A stretch of DNA of 64,000 nucleotides from Pichia kudriavzevii (Eukaryota > Ascomycota > Pichiomycetes > Pichiales > Pichiaceae): assembly GCF_003054445.1 (NCBI RefSeq), contig NC_042507.1, forward strand, positions 1,054,001-1,118,000. Direction: 5' to 3'. Shown piece by piece: positions 32,701-42,511 of this stretch (positions are counted from its first letter, which is position 1; each line of letters begins with the position of its first letter). The position numbers were made by a program, and so were the translations under genes. The notes beneath the pieces were generated by a model. That model searched no databases, had not been told where the DNA came from, and saw nothing but the letters and a program-made list of their open reading frames with translations.

Positions 32701-33520
32701 AGCAGTTGGTATAATCATCGATAACTCTAACATAAACTGTGATATTGACTTTATTCTTCCTGAAAAACTTTTCATCAGTAGGGAACTTGGAATCCAGAAA
32801 CTTGACAAACCCCCAATCATCAACTCTTTGGCTGAATCTAAATTTGGAAAAATTAACCTTATGACAAGTGATGTCATCGGCATCCCACACATTGAAAGCA
32901 AAGTGTACAGGGAAGGACCATATTTCATTTTCCTTTTCATCAACTGGTCTGCCCTTTAAATAAGCAGATAGTATACGATCTTGTCCTTTCCTAACCACGA
33001 TCATAAGGTTGAATCTGTAACCACCTATTTGAACTGGCTCACTCAAATAAGTGTCGGGCTGGGCCAGCATACTTTCAATATTTGCAATTTGAAAAGTAAA
33101 GTGCTGAACAATCGAATCAAGGCCTTTTGGACATGCTTCCACCAGAGTATCAACTCCCTCATCTAATTTTGCCTTTAGTTTCTCATCTAGCTCAATGAGT
33201 TTGATCTGTTTACTTTTGTCATAGTCAAAGGGATCAGTTTCTATTATTGAATCTCCTGAGCTATCTGAACCATTGCCGTTGTTTTTCTCCTCTTCGTCAT
33301 CCTCGTCATCCTCGTCATCTTCGTCATTTTCATCATCTTCGTCATTTTCTTCTTCTTCTGGATCATGCCCGTCCGGGACATTCTCATCCTCATTGTTATC
33401 ATTACCATACGTTACATCCATATCTGATTTATTTTGTGGGTGGTGTAACCTCAACTCTCTGGTACCATCATCGACTGGCTCTGAGTCATTGGCTACTTCT
33501 TTAGGTTTGATAGTGCTCAT
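29702..33520 (-). CDS. UBP15: Ubiquitin-specific protease Ubp15 (USP7/HAUSP type)
   Basis: A 1272-residue deubiquitinase. A very acidic N-terminus (Glu/Asp runs near residues 45-80) is followed by a MATH domain (about 125-265) and the USP catalytic domain with its Cys box GIENQGATCYLNSLLQS (Cys near 297) and His box HQGDVSGGHYYAMI (His near 555). A long C-terminal region of ubiquitin-like folds completes the USP7 layout. S. cerevisiae Ubp15 (1230 residues) acts in endocytic recycling, cell-cycle entry and peroxisome export. ATG start. It is convergent with CAB4, about 110 bp between stop codons. Confidence 0.94.
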   Translation of the reverse strand: MSTIKPKEVANDSEPVDDGTRELRLHHPQNKSDMDVTYGNDNNEDENVPDGHDPEEEENDEDDENDEDDEDDEDDEEEKNNGNGSDSSGDSIIETDPFDYDKSKQIKLIELDEKLKAKLDEGVDTLVEACPKGLDSIVQHFTFQIANIESMLAQPDTYLSEPVQIGGYRFNLMIVVRKGQDRILSAYLKGRPVDEKENEIWSFPVHFAFNVWDADDITCHKVNFSKFRFSQRVDDWGFVKFLDSKFPTDEKFFRKNKVNITVYVRVIDDYTNCLYSNYVDYDSKKSTGFVGIENQGATCYLNSLLQSYYFTKVFRKKVYKIPTDDEIKLEMDSYEDYKHQHKTVSLALQRIFYRLQTSNVAINSLELTHSFGWTTADAFTQHDVQELNRILMDRLETKMKGTEIDGCLNDIFVGKMKSFIRCVNVDYESSRTEDFWDIQLNVKGLKDIKESFDNYVELELLDGENKYDASGFGLQDAEKGVIFESFPDVLHIQLKRYEYDFETDNMVKIHDRYEFFDEIDLKPYLDKTSPGYEDENWNYKLHCVLVHQGDVSGGHYYAMIKPTEKDEWYKFDDDIVTRVTPYTVFEDGFGCGPPKNIDRSMTREEYQNYIIKHHTSAYMLVYFRESKIPHVLADVEEADVPEHVKQQIKYENQEDAKIKKEREEMHLYINFKIFTDETFAKYQGFDLGPDEDNLQHFNEDLFDDGSFPIKLKLLKTQAWESIYETICKFSNKDPKVFANKLRLWSITKRSNNTYRPERPIESMVSDIDNQTIESIALLLENGTSRRKYAGSNVPVVLSLYLEDACRDLKYLASQCGGIPKGLQDYEERLESLVIVANKKCDASLEPIGDDSNILIMVKLFDQRKQTLKGVSHIVLPSDAKIDFIAKFLQLVFNVDDGEQISFIEEISFSQRVRVRTDLSLYQNEISSGDIVCASFDDDQDKELQFQDAESYYAFLETRVHFYISPLKRIDEDEEDFVFVETDPSKVAASDSIIDIWISSNSSYLDICTFIGKEVGISPEYIKLSVLSNGNKTDLKSDFNFSTALQGFTKNSALKLYYETLNIPLKSFESMQLYRIYWVGNGICKEEKHDFYLPSSSTLEDVVSKLQSKLKSEIDLNAVFCWVPDRQHKIKRIVKLEDSIDNHDVLIVGLFPQYKELFFNDSRDVILIAGFQCYSSIENTHGLPFVFDLVKGEKLPETYVRLHKLLGLSGKEFNSARIGITNSSVVEFIDKNNPASNSIELFNYFENGKYMLVIDHLDRKGRRSSHHSSIMIR

Positions 33521-33928
33521 AATGGCTTGTCAATGGGCAGCTTTAGAGTATTGCGTTTATAAATGAGAACTTTCAACTAAAATAGAGTAGAGCCCTTGCC
33601 ACTATGAGTGTTCCAAATTAGAACGTGATAGGAATTAGCAGAGCACCTGGAAAATTGAGAAAATACAGAAAAAACCGATAGAAATCCAGTCTACATTAAG
33701 GCTGCGCCCAATTTGGTACGCCAAGCTGTTTCTGTAATAACTAAGACAACGCCCCTCTGCCAATTGCTTTTCGTGATGGCGATGAAGCCCTAAAAGCTCG
33801 GTGTTTAAATATGCTAGTTTTACTGGAAAATATAGATAGCTGTATGCGCTACAAGGTTTGGGAAATTTATGGGGGAGGGAACAGTGATTAATATACAAGA
33901 GTTTCGAGATAGTTAGATGTTATATTGA
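33521..33928. other. Intergenic region UBP15-UTR1
   Basis: 408 bp between the UBP15 start and the UTR1 stop, so it should hold the UBP15 promoter and UTR1 3' end. I see no gene, tRNA or repeat in it. Confidence 0.5.
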
Positions 33929-35395
33929 TCAAGAGTCTTCCTCAGAATAATCTATATCCCATTCCTCATGTTCTGTTTCATCGGCTAAATCATCCTTCTC
34001 CTCCTCATCGCATATTTTCTTGTTTTTATCACTGAGTAAATGTTTAAAACCCTTTTGTTCTTTTCGGCTATTCCAGTTGAGAACACGACTAACTGTATCA
34101 AAATATTGGTCATAATTCCCCTTAACTGTCGGAAAAGGGTAGCAAGATGCGTAGACTACGACGTAGTCGCCGGTTTCTAGTTTTACACGTTTTCGACCGT
34201 CAAATGCAGCCCATGCCGTCGACCTGCTTCTAAGGGGGACTTTGATTTTTAGTTTCATAGTATCTGGGATCATTATCGGTCTAAATGATAGAGTGTGGGG
34301 ACAAATTGGTGTGATACATATACAACTCACCTCGGGGTGGACAAGTGATCCCCCGGCAGACAACGAGTACGCTGTAGATCCTGTGGGAGTAGCAATAATC
34401 AGACCGTCTGCTTGTGCAACTGTCAATAAATTATCATCTCCGTATAACTCAAGCATAGTCACATAGGGGGATGGCCCTCTATCAATTGTCAGTTCATTGA
34501 GAACCTGTTGCTCACATACAATGTCACCATTTGCTCTATGGACTCTGCAGGTAAATCTCATCCTCAGGTCTGTCTTCACTCCCTGGTTGAAAACTGATGA
34601 TAGTATTTCTCTGAAATTCTCAAATTCAAAACAAGTTAAGAAGCCTAGCGATCCCAATGCAAATGATATGATGGGCGGCACTGCATTTTGAAACAAGGTC
34701 GAGGCATGTAGAACTGTCCCATCACCACCTAAAGTAATCACAAAGTCAAATAAGACTCGTCCCTCCTGTATGAGCTGCTTATCCCAGAATTTTAACCTAT
34801 GTGTACTATTCGGAATATCCTTAACCAATCCCGATGCATCAAATCTATGTGAGGCCTTCAAGTTTTTATCGACATAAACAGTCAACCCCGGATTGGTGAC
34901 TAAGAGCCATTCAGTCAATTCTTTTGTAAGATAGATCAACGAGTTATCCCTAGCTTTGGTAACAATGCAAACAGTATTCATACAGAGATGTATTGTCGTT
35001 CTGTTCAGTCTCTTCGCCAGAGCACGAACACTGTGTGCTGTTTTAGCCAAGTCCACATGTGACCTGACGCTGTTTAAACCTTGGGATTCTTGTAACGAAT
35101 CAACAGCATTGTGTTCGTTGTCAATGTCTTTACAATGTTTGATATTCTCATCACGTGAAACAGGCATGTTTCTACCAAGTATACTATGTGCCAGGATTCC
35201 ATTCACGTGTGTCTGTGGTGGGAAGTTTGCACTCAACGAAATCGAAGTGCTAGAAGAAGAGTTGGATGATATCTCAGAGGAGAATTGGTTCATGGTGTTA
35301 TCCTTGATCAATGCCTCATGCAAAATAGGTTCCTTCTGAAATACAGACGACGATAAACGACGTAATGATTTGTTCCTTTGGTTCGTCTCAGACAT
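33929..35395 (-). CDS. UTR1: NAD(H) kinase (Utr1/Yef1 type)
   Basis: A 488-residue ATP-NAD kinase making NADP(H) in the cytosol. The catalytic GGDGT motif (ITLGGDGTVLHAS, near residue 223) and the NAD-binding TPTGSTAYSLSAGGSLVHP (near 335) are intact. An extended Ser-rich N-terminus and an acidic C-terminal tail (DEEEKDDLADETEHEEWD) match the eukaryotic cytosolic isoforms. No mitochondrial presequence is visible, unlike Pos5. ATG start. It lies downstream of and in tandem with GDA1, the same arrangement as GDA1-YEF1 on S. cerevisiae chromosome V. UTR1 and YEF1 are the duplicated copies of this ancestral gene. Confidence 0.9.
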   Translation of the reverse strand: MSETNQRNKSLRRLSSSVFQKEPILHEALIKDNTMNQFSSEISSNSSSSTSISLSANFPPQTHVNGILAHSILGRNMPVSRDENIKHCKDIDNEHNAVDSLQESQGLNSVRSHVDLAKTAHSVRALAKRLNRTTIHLCMNTVCIVTKARDNSLIYLTKELTEWLLVTNPGLTVYVDKNLKASHRFDASGLVKDIPNSTHRLKFWDKQLIQEGRVLFDFVITLGGDGTVLHASTLFQNAVPPIISFALGSLGFLTCFEFENFREILSSVFNQGVKTDLRMRFTCRVHRANGDIVCEQQVLNELTIDRGPSPYVTMLELYGDDNLLTVAQADGLIIATPTGSTAYSLSAGGSLVHPEVSCICITPICPHTLSFRPIMIPDTMKLKIKVPLRSRSTAWAAFDGRKRVKLETGDYVVVYASCYPFPTVKGNYDQYFDTVSRVLNWNSRKEQKGFKHLLSDKNKKICDEEEKDDLADETEHEEWDIDYSEEDS

Positions 35396-35674
35396 TGAAA
35401 TTTAGTTTTGTAATTGCAGCTTGGCTCGTATAGTCGGAGTAGATAATTATCAATTAGCTAGTTAGTCACCCACGGTGAAGGCAATGTTGAAACCTTAAAA
35501 AAGTGGGTTTCTCGCCCTTAACGGATTTTACACTTTATAAACGTTGCATAAAAGATAGAATTGCTAAAGTATAACGTGACTTGAAACCTGTGCAATTAAA
35601 TACAGTCCAACCTGTGATTAGGCTTAAAAGATATATAGGAAATACAGACACAAACGCAAGACGGTTACATCAAC

Positions 35675-37528
35675 TCATAGTTCCTTGGTAACACGGCAAG
35701 TCCAGTTGGACTTGTCAAGTAGCGGCAATGAAGCACCGAGACACCAACCCAGCTCGTTACCACCAATAGTCTTTGCAGTCTTTAATTCTCTCTTGAGAGG
35801 AATATCGTAACCGTTGTGCAGAAGGGAAGTCATAAAGTTGAGATCTAAACACCACAATGGTTCGTTCTCCAATTCCTTGATATGTGCCTCCTGGGTAAAG
35901 TATTTGTCCCATAAGTGTGAACCTGCACAAACCGACTCCATGATATCATTCATTTCCTTCAAGGTGAATGAATCTGGCATACCAATAGGTTGTAATCTAT
36001 CGTAGAAGTATGAGAAAACATACATATCCGCAGTTGATGGGAATTGGTCTTTGAAGGATGGTTGGTAAACACCATTAAATGAACACGAGTCAGACTCACA
36101 ATCTAAATCCTTATTTAAGATTGAGTCAGTTAAGAATTTACATTGGCCAGCTAGACTATCGGATGATGTTTTCTTTGGTGGAACAAAAGTGACTGCGTAT
36201 TTATCACCATTTTCTAGTTCAACTATAACATCTTCTGCTGTAACACCAGGTGGAACACATGGGTTTTCAATAGTGACATCTGCAACTGCATTTTTAATTT
36301 GTGATTCTTTCAATGGAACAAATTTGGATTTACCGGCGGTCTTCATCTCGGACTTCAATACCTCTGCATTGACCTTATTTCTAGCTTGCATTAAACCGTA
36401 ACCCAAATGTGAATATTGGTACAATGTAAACTTCCTACCACCAAATTCGATGTTGTACTTGTGTTCGCCTTCTAATAAAGAATCACCATCAGTTGGTTCA
36501 AAAACAATCTGAGTTGATCCACCACCAAGATCAAACACCGCTGCTGTGTCTAGCTTCTTGGAAGTGCCAATGTTACCTAATAAATAATTAGTTGTGATCC
36601 ATGCATAAACACCCTCATCAGATCCATCCATGATGGAAATACCATCACCATCAACAACAGGGAACGGATAGTCTTCCTCTAGGTGTTTTCTGACCTGTTT
36701 CAATATAGCATCTGATTTTGCCTTTCCTAATAATCTCAAGCCCGCAGTGGCCTTAACAGCAACAGGAGAACATCCCTGTTTGTCCGTTGGAATACTAGCT
36801 AAAGCCAATTCTAACAATGGATCCAACGATTTTGCTGCACCAACAGTGTCAGTATCGAAGGAGGAGAGACCTGGCTTTAACATCTTAAATTCCTCGTTCA
36901 TTAAAGCTGGAGGAGAAACAGACGTGTCAAAGGAGTAGACATGGACTCTCGATCCAGTCGAACCGGCGTCAATCATAACTACATACTCGTAGCCGGAATT
37001 ACCACTACCGGAAGCAGCAGACTTGTCTGTCAATGGCTTGGCTGTGGTATCTTTGGTAGTATCCTTTACAGGTTTCTTTGCAGGAATTTTGGTATCCTTG
37101 AGCGGCGTATCTCCATCACTCTCTGATGATCCAGAGTAACTTTCGATTTCCTTACTGCCCTTTGCCTTGGCTATACTTTCCTCCTTGGATTTTAGGGAGG
37201 CGTCCGAGCCTGCAATAGTGTCGACTTTCTCATTACCAACAACATGTGGTTTGGCCTTGACGTTTTGGTTAACCGTGTCTTGTTCAATGGTAGCACCAGA
37301 GAGTAGCGTATCATCATTAGAAGGAGACACTGCCTCTCCAACACCGAATTCGGCCTTGTGGACAGAATCTGACCCTGAAGTGGAACCTGAATTTGAGGAT
37401 CCTACAATTGGAGAAATACTGGCATTTTTCGTTGATGAAAAGGAAACTGAAACTAAGAGCACAAGCAATATGATTGCTGCACCTAATACTAGCGGTTTTT
37501 GTCTTCTACCCAAAGAAAGCATTGCCAT
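35675..37528 (-). CDS. GDA1: Golgi guanosine diphosphatase
   Basis: A 617-residue apyrase-family enzyme that hydrolyses GDP in the Golgi lumen so GMP can exchange for GDP-mannose during mannosylation. It is a type II membrane protein with a signal anchor at about residues 11-31, then a long Ser/Lys/Thr-rich stem (about 32-175) and the ectonucleotidase domain. The four apyrase regions are visible: [42 protein letters not shown] and [13 protein letters not shown]. The longer stem explains the excess over the 518-residue S. cerevisiae protein. A second in-frame ATG lies two codons downstream. Confidence 0.93.
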   Translation of the reverse strand: MAMLSLGRRQKPLVLGAAIILLVLLVSVSFSSTKNASISPIVGSSNSGSTSGSDSVHKAEFGVGEAVSPSNDDTLLSGATIEQDTVNQNVKAKPHVVGNEKVDTIAGSDASLKSKEESIAKAKGSKEIESYSGSSESDGDTPLKDTKIPAKKPVKDTTKDTTAKPLTDKSAASGSGNSGYEYVVMIDAGSTGSRVHVYSFDTSVSPPALMNEEFKMLKPGLSSFDTDTVGAAKSLDPLLELALASIPTDKQGCSPVAVKATAGLRLLGKAKSDAILKQVRKHLEEDYPFPVVDGDGISIMDGSDEGVYAWITTNYLLGNIGTSKKLDTAAVFDLGGGSTQIVFEPTDGDSLLEGEHKYNIEFGGRKFTLYQYSHLGYGLMQARNKVNAEVLKSEMKTAGKSKFVPLKESQIKNAVADVTIENPCVPPGVTAEDVIVELENGDKYAVTFVPPKKTSSDSLAGQCKFLTDSILNKDLDCESDSCSFNGVYQPSFKDQFPSTADMYVFSYFYDRLQPIGMPDSFTLKEMNDIMESVCAGSHLWDKYFTQEAHIKELENEPLWCLDLNFMTSLLHNGYDIPLKRELKTAKTIGGNELGWCLGASLPLLDKSNWTCRVTKEL

Positions 37529-37665
37529 CTATACACGGAAAGTAAAAGAGGTAAAAGCAAAGGAAAATGCGTCGAAGAATTCCCAAAGGAGACACAACTT
37601 CTAAGAAAGAATAACTTCGTCAAGATTGACAAAACACGAAAAAAAAAAGGAAAAGGATAACGAGA

Positions 37666-37730
37666 ATGCGTGTGTGCGAGGAGAGAAGGGCCAAATCCAA
37701 ATTGGTGAGGGTGATGGAAGAAGCTGCAGT
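37666..37730 (+). other. ISY1: Candidate first exon of ISY1
   Basis: An ATG-initiated stretch in the same frame as the ISY1 body encodes AKSKLVRVMEEAA near its end. This lines up with the conserved Isy1 N-terminus (pattern A-x-S-x-L-x-R-x-x-E-x-x-A) that is missing from the downstream frame. Translation then runs into a TGA before the downstream ATG, so an intron would be needed. Possible donors are GTGTAC at 37729 or GTACAT at 37731, with acceptors near 37836-37838. No canonical TACTAAC branch site is visible, so the exact junction is open. Confidence 0.5.
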
Positions 37731-37803
37731 GTACATTTTTTTTTCTCTATCTTTTGTCATTTACATCTGTACACATGGCCTACGTCATGAAAGCTGAATT
37801 TGA

Positions 37804-38442
37804 ATGAAACAAAAGCAAGAAAACTTCACCGAGAGCATGACGGGGAAGAAATATAAGTTGAGGCCCAGTGACTGTACCGATGTTGAGAGGGCCAACGAAG
37901 AGAGACGGAGAGTGATCAGTGCAATATCTGTCAATTTAGCCAAAATCAACGATGTCAACTTGACACATCATCAAATCCGAGACATCAATGATACCATCAA
38001 CAGACAACTACGTCTTAGGAGAGCATGGGAACACAGGATCAAGGAACTTGGAGGGCCTGATTACATTTTGACGGGCAACTCGCACGAAGACAAGTCATTG
38101 TCGTTTGTGGTTAAAGGATATCGATACTTTGGCCGAGCTCGAGAACTGCCAGACGTTGTTAAGTTGCTAGAAGAGGCAACAATCGAGAAGAGCAATAAAC
38201 AGAACGCTAGAGACAAGGAACAGTCTATTGTAAGATTCAGAAATTCGCAGAATTGGCCCGCTGATTATCCTGACCTGATGGTAAATAGGGAAAGTAAGTT
38301 ACACTTTGAAAGCACGGCACCTTCTCCCTTCACGTTTGAAGCAACTACAGAGAGACCCGTTACAGAGAATGTCCGTTTTATGGAAAAGTTTTTACTGCAG
38401 AAGAAGAAGGCATTGCTCTTGAAGAAAATACGATCCAAGTGA
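37804..38442 (+). CDS. ISY1: Spliceosomal NTC protein Isy1 (main open frame)
   Basis: 212 residues from the ATG at this position. The core matches Isy1, a Prp19-complex protein that affects the first-step catalytic centre: QIRDINDTINRQ, RRAWEHRIKELGGPDY and the strongly conserved GYRYFGRARELPDV (about residues 100-113). The family normally starts with a short conserved helix that inserts into the active site. That segment is absent here but seems to lie upstream at 37666, so the first few residues of this model may be intronic or wrong. Its neighbour on the other side of GDA1 is UTR1; UTR1 and ISY1 are adjacent in S. cerevisiae. Confidence 0.85.
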   Translation: MKQKQENFTESMTGKKYKLRPSDCTDVERANEERRRVISAISVNLAKINDVNLTHHQIRDINDTINRQLRLRRAWEHRIKELGGPDYILTGNSHEDKSLSFVVKGYRYFGRARELPDVVKLLEEATIEKSNKQNARDKEQSIVRFRNSQNWPADYPDLMVNRESKLHFESTAPSPFTFEATTERPVTENVRFMEKFLLQKKKALLLKKIRSK

Positions 38443-38518
38443 CCCTATTCCCGGTATTCTTGTACTGTTCTTGATTCCTTTTTTTGTCCGACTTTCCTAA
38501 TGTACATAACCGTGATAA

Positions 38519-41272
38519 TTATACAAACATCCGTATACCCTTTCTCAACCGTTCCTTGAAGTTGCTGGCATAATTTTTTTCGTCTTCCCATATTACACGG
38601 TCTATTTCTCGTCTACCAGAGTCTAAGTCCACCTGATCAAGCCTGGTGACTTTTGATCCTCGGAATATCCAGTAAGCAATGTAACAGCCGAAAAACAGAA
38701 TCAAGCTTCCGTAACTGGAGAAGAAGAAACTGGTGGACCACTTACCTTTTAAGAAAACGGTAAATCCGGAGGATATAACTAAAACCAAACCAGTGAATAA
38801 CCCCATATAGGCAAGGTACGGCTGGAATGGGGACCTATACGGATAATCGTCGTCGTCTCTACTGATTATATCCGGACGCAGTTTCAGCGCATGGTAAAAC
38901 CTGATGAAAGATAAGCACATACCACACCAAACAAGCAAACCCGAAGTTGAACAGACATTCATCAATCTTTCAAAGATCACTGCGGTGTCATTTTTCACCG
39001 ATAGGTAAGATAACAAGCCAAAAAATGCCGTGAACAAAACACTCACGTACGGGACCCCCCTTTTGGTACACAAGGAGAAACAGCTTGGAATTTTGTTCTG
39101 TAACGCCAAAAAGTATAATGTCCTTGAACTAACGTATAATTGTGACGAGGCTGAAGTCAATGCAAAATAAAGCAAGAAAGCGTTGACTGCACTCGCAAAT
39201 GAACATAAACCGGCACTTTGTATGGCGATTACCCACGGGCTTTGACTACCGTTGACAAATCCGGCCCAATCAACGACAGTGCTCTTACATCTATCTTCTC
39301 CGATGATCTTCACAACTGCATCCTGCTGCGCAATTTGCGATTCTGATATGTAATCATGAGGATAAAAACGGAGTAACCTTGGATCTCCACTATAAATGTT
39401 CAATCCCACGAGGAAAATGGCAATAATATAGAAAACAATAATCCTCAGGAAGATATTCTTTGTAGCACTAGGAATCGACCTTCTGGGGTTTACGGATTCG
39501 CTGCCTGTAATGATTACAATCTCCGTTCCAACATACGCAAAACTTGCCAATGTACAAGACACCAAGACTTGCAAGAACCTCCCCAAATTGCCACCTATCC
39601 CATGCAGAGAGCCCAACCCGTTGTCGTCAACGTCAAATGTTGGCCTGAACAACCCAAATGTAATGTTATTTGCCACGTCAGAGAGCGACGAGTCCCAATA
39701 CTTAAAACCGATCCGTTGATGTAGCGGCCCAGAATGGCCTGTATTCAAAACAATCATATAGATCATGAGTGCTAAGAGGATCACCAATTTGATGATGGTA
39801 GAGTAATATTCAAACTCACCATAAACTCTAATGTCCAGCAAATTGATGATAACTGTTATCCCTAAAAACAATGTTATCCAACCAGCAGTATTTGGTCCGG
39901 GTATATGTAAGTTGTCGTAATAAGATAGCATGATCGAGGCTGCAACCACTTCGGTACTGAAACTAAACAAGTAAGTGACCCAATATAGAACCCCCAAAGC
40001 AAAACCAAAGCCATCATCAATGAACCGTGCTGCCACACCCGATACCCCACCACAAAGAGGAATTAATGTAACTATTTCACAGAAAGATAGCATTGTAGCT
40101 ATCACCAGTGCTCCCGCAATTATAAATCCAAGCAAACACCCAAACGGACCAGCAATTGTAAATGCTTTACCGGATGCCAATAGTAGTCCTACACCCAAGG
40201 TTCCACCTAGAGCAATTTGGTTTAGGTGTCGTACATTAAGTTTTCTTTGAATTTGATACTTATTTGCACGTTGTATACGCATTATTCTTAATAAATTGAA
40301 GTAGTTTAATGTTTTCGAAATCCAATGGTCACCTAAATCTGTTGGAGACTCAATAGGGTCAATATTTTGGTATTGGTCAACTCTATGCAAATTGTAGTCG
40401 ACTTTTTCGTTCTTACTGACAACCATTTCAATCTCATTATTATTATTGTATTGGTGTTCTTCGAATTCTCTTAAATAATCCAAGGTTCTCTTGTTTACTT
40501 TTCTAAACGGCTGTGAGTCTATGGGGAGGTCTTCCAATTGTACATCGTCATCTATGGGGATTGAACTGCCAATGGATATAAAGTCTAGCTCATCGGAATT
40601 ATCTTTTTCCTTGTTGTCCTTTGAACTTTCACTGGAATTAATAAATTTATGTAGTAGCCTGCCAAACATCCATTTACTTTCGCCTTCTCGTTTCCTCTGT
40701 GCCTTTTCCATTTCATCCCAGTCTTTTGGATTTTCTGCATTAATATACAAAGCATTTAAGGCATCATCATTCAAAGTAGTCAGTACGTTCTCTTGGGGGC
40801 CTTGGGATGTATCCTTCCTCAGGTGCAACCCTTTTAGTCTGGCTATTTTCTCCAGTTTGCTTCTCAGTTTATCTTCGTGGTGAAGCAACCTGTTGTATTG
40901 CTGGAAATCTGTAAATTCTAGACGCAAATCGTTTTCGTCACTTTCATTCTTATCATATTTTTTGTAAAGCCTGGTGAACTTGATCTTATCATGGTTCTCT
41001 AGCAATGAGGGTTCATTATCAAGTATATTGTGCAATACTGAGCTCCTTATACTATTTCCTGAACAGCTTTGTGATTCCGCTGGCTCATTAGTTGTCCCTG
41101 AACATGATTCCTCTATACCATTATCAATCATACCGGTACCGTCCTGTATTGGGCTAAAGTCAGGAAACAAACTTTGCCTGTCGGAGAGATCCACATCCAT
41201 ATCATCTGCTGCATTTTCTCTTCTAATAAATAAGGACGACAGAGGCGATCCACTTTTGCTTCTGTGTACCAT
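38519..41272 (-). CDS. SSY1: Plasma-membrane amino acid sensor Ssy1 (permease-like)
   Basis: A 917-residue APC-family protein with a cytosolic N-terminal extension of about 340 residues, then twelve hydrophobic segments starting near HLNQIALGGTLGVGLLLASGKA and a short basic C-tail. Ordinary amino acid permeases have an N-tail under 100 residues. The long tail is the hallmark of Ssy1 (852 residues), the receptor of the SPS sensor that triggers processing of Stp1/Stp2 and induction of permease genes. The extracellular loop around residues 650-690 is also enlarged. ATG start; its 3' end converges on ISY1 with about 75 bp between. Confidence 0.85.
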   Translation of the reverse strand: MVHRSKSGSPLSSLFIRRENAADDMDVDLSDRQSLFPDFSPIQDGTGMIDNGIEESCSGTTNEPAESQSCSGNSIRSSVLHNILDNEPSLLENHDKIKFTRLYKKYDKNESDENDLRLEFTDFQQYNRLLHHEDKLRSKLEKIARLKGLHLRKDTSQGPQENVLTTLNDDALNALYINAENPKDWDEMEKAQRKREGESKWMFGRLLHKFINSSESSKDNKEKDNSDELDFISIGSSIPIDDDVQLEDLPIDSQPFRKVNKRTLDYLREFEEHQYNNNNEIEMVVSKNEKVDYNLHRVDQYQNIDPIESPTDLGDHWISKTLNYFNLLRIMRIQRANKYQIQRKLNVRHLNQIALGGTLGVGLLLASGKAFTIAGPFGCLLGFIIAGALVIATMLSFCEIVTLIPLCGGVSGVAARFIDDGFGFALGVLYWVTYLFSFSTEVVAASIMLSYYDNLHIPGPNTAGWITLFLGITVIINLLDIRVYGEFEYYSTIIKLVILLALMIYMIVLNTGHSGPLHQRIGFKYWDSSLSDVANNITFGLFRPTFDVDDNGLGSLHGIGGNLGRFLQVLVSCTLASFAYVGTEIVIITGSESVNPRRSIPSATKNIFLRIIVFYIIAIFLVGLNIYSGDPRLLRFYPHDYISESQIAQQDAVVKIIGEDRCKSTVVDWAGFVNGSQSPWVIAIQSAGLCSFASAVNAFLLYFALTSASSQLYVSSRTLYFLALQNKIPSCFSLCTKRGVPYVSVLFTAFFGLLSYLSVKNDTAVIFERLMNVCSTSGLLVWCGMCLSFIRFYHALKLRPDIISRDDDDYPYRSPFQPYLAYMGLFTGLVLVISSGFTVFLKGKWSTSFFFSSYGSLILFFGCYIAYWIFRGSKVTRLDQVDLDSGRREIDRVIWEDEKNYASNFKERLRKGIRMFV

Positions 41273-41480
41273 TACTCATAAGGTTTTGTCTAGTTGATAA
41301 CAGGCCCCTTGATAAACGACTTTCATGCACGGTTATTTCTCAAATTTTTGCTCGCCTGCTAATACCTGGAAAATAGAAACTGAAACTTGTCAATAAATCG
41401 AAAATGGAGCAAGGCGTGTTTTGACCTAGACCTTGGTCCTATTTTGTGTTTTCTTTCACCACGGACGAAACTTTAGCACA

Positions 41481-42371
41481 ATGTCAACACCGCCACCGCA
41501 AGGACAGAGGGTACCATTAAGTAAGGAGAAAAATCCAGTTGCTCTTGCTGTTGCAACTGCAGTTAGATACAACCCACTATTGAAACAAAGACAAGGTATT
41601 CTTTCAACAAACAAGGAAAAAACCGATTTCTTTAGGTACAAAAGATTTGTTCGTTCCATTAAAAGCCCTGAGTTTCAGAAGAAACATGCTGCAAATGCTG
41701 CTAAGATTCCAGCCATTCTAGATGATATAAATGCAATCAACCAAGTTTTTATTTTACTTATTCAAAACCAATTGGTTATTCCGGTCAATAAACTAAAGAC
41801 ACAAGATGCCAAGAAACAAGGTTATAAAGTTGATAAAAAGACACCAGCGTTAGAAGTTACTGGTAAGGCTGTGATCCAGCCCGACGCATATTATGCTTGG
41901 AACTACACCCCACCAAACCCGTACATGATGTTATATTCTATTTTGGCCGTGATTGGGATTTTCACAGTTATTCTTTTCCCGTTATGGCCATTTTGGATGA
42001 GAAAAGGTGTTTGGTATTTGAGTACAGGATTGTTATGTCTAGTTGGGTTGTTTTTTGTTGTTGCTGTTATTAGATTAATAATTTACTTGATATCGTTAGC
42101 TACAATGCCAAGACAGTTTTGGTTATTCCCAAACATGTTTGAAGACTGTGGCGTTATTGAGAGTTTCCAACCATTATATGCATGGGAGGAACCAAAGAGC
42201 AAGGGCCAGCATAGAAGCAAAAAGGGAAAAAAGCATCAAGAGCCAACGCAATCATTAGACACTAATAAAGAGAATGTAGTTGAGTCTACCGCTGACACCA
42301 AAACTACTTCCGCTAAGAAGAGCGAGACTACAACTGTCCAACGGAAAGCTACTATTGAAGAGGTGGAATAG
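41481..42371 (+). CDS. SEC62: ER post-translational translocation subunit Sec62
   Basis: 296 residues from the ATG giving MSTPPPQGQR. The frame continues 16 codons upstream to a position that does not fit the family. A cytosolic N-terminal domain with the conserved KTDFFRYKRFVR motif is followed by two transmembrane helices (about 153-172 and 178-205) separated by a short luminal loop, then a basic C-terminal tail. Sec62 joins Sec63, Sec71 and Sec72 with the Sec61 channel for post-translational import into the ER. Length is close to S. cerevisiae Sec62 (274 residues). Confidence 0.93.
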   Translation: MSTPPPQGQRVPLSKEKNPVALAVATAVRYNPLLKQRQGILSTNKEKTDFFRYKRFVRSIKSPEFQKKHAANAAKIPAILDDINAINQVFILLIQNQLVIPVNKLKTQDAKKQGYKVDKKTPALEVTGKAVIQPDAYYAWNYTPPNPYMMLYSILAVIGIFTVILFPLWPFWMRKGVWYLSTGLLCLVGLFFVVAVIRLIIYLISLATMPRQFWLFPNMFEDCGVIESFQPLYAWEEPKSKGQHRSKKGKKHQEPTQSLDTNKENVVESTADTKTTSAKKSETTTVQRKATIEEVE

Positions 42372-42511
42372 TTTAGTCGTGTTTGCAAACTACCTCTATG
42401 CAAAAGATCGTGATTAAGATCGAAACAAATTTAAAAGTACGAAACTAATTTAATAACAAAACTATCAAAGAGATATTGTACAAATCTATAGTTTCTCCTT
42501 CTTTTTTTTTT

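Noticed and set aside
33247-33566. Ser-rich plus-strand ORFs opposite the UBP15 acidic N-terminus
   Set aside because: Antisense shadow of GAA/GAT codon runs in UBP15.
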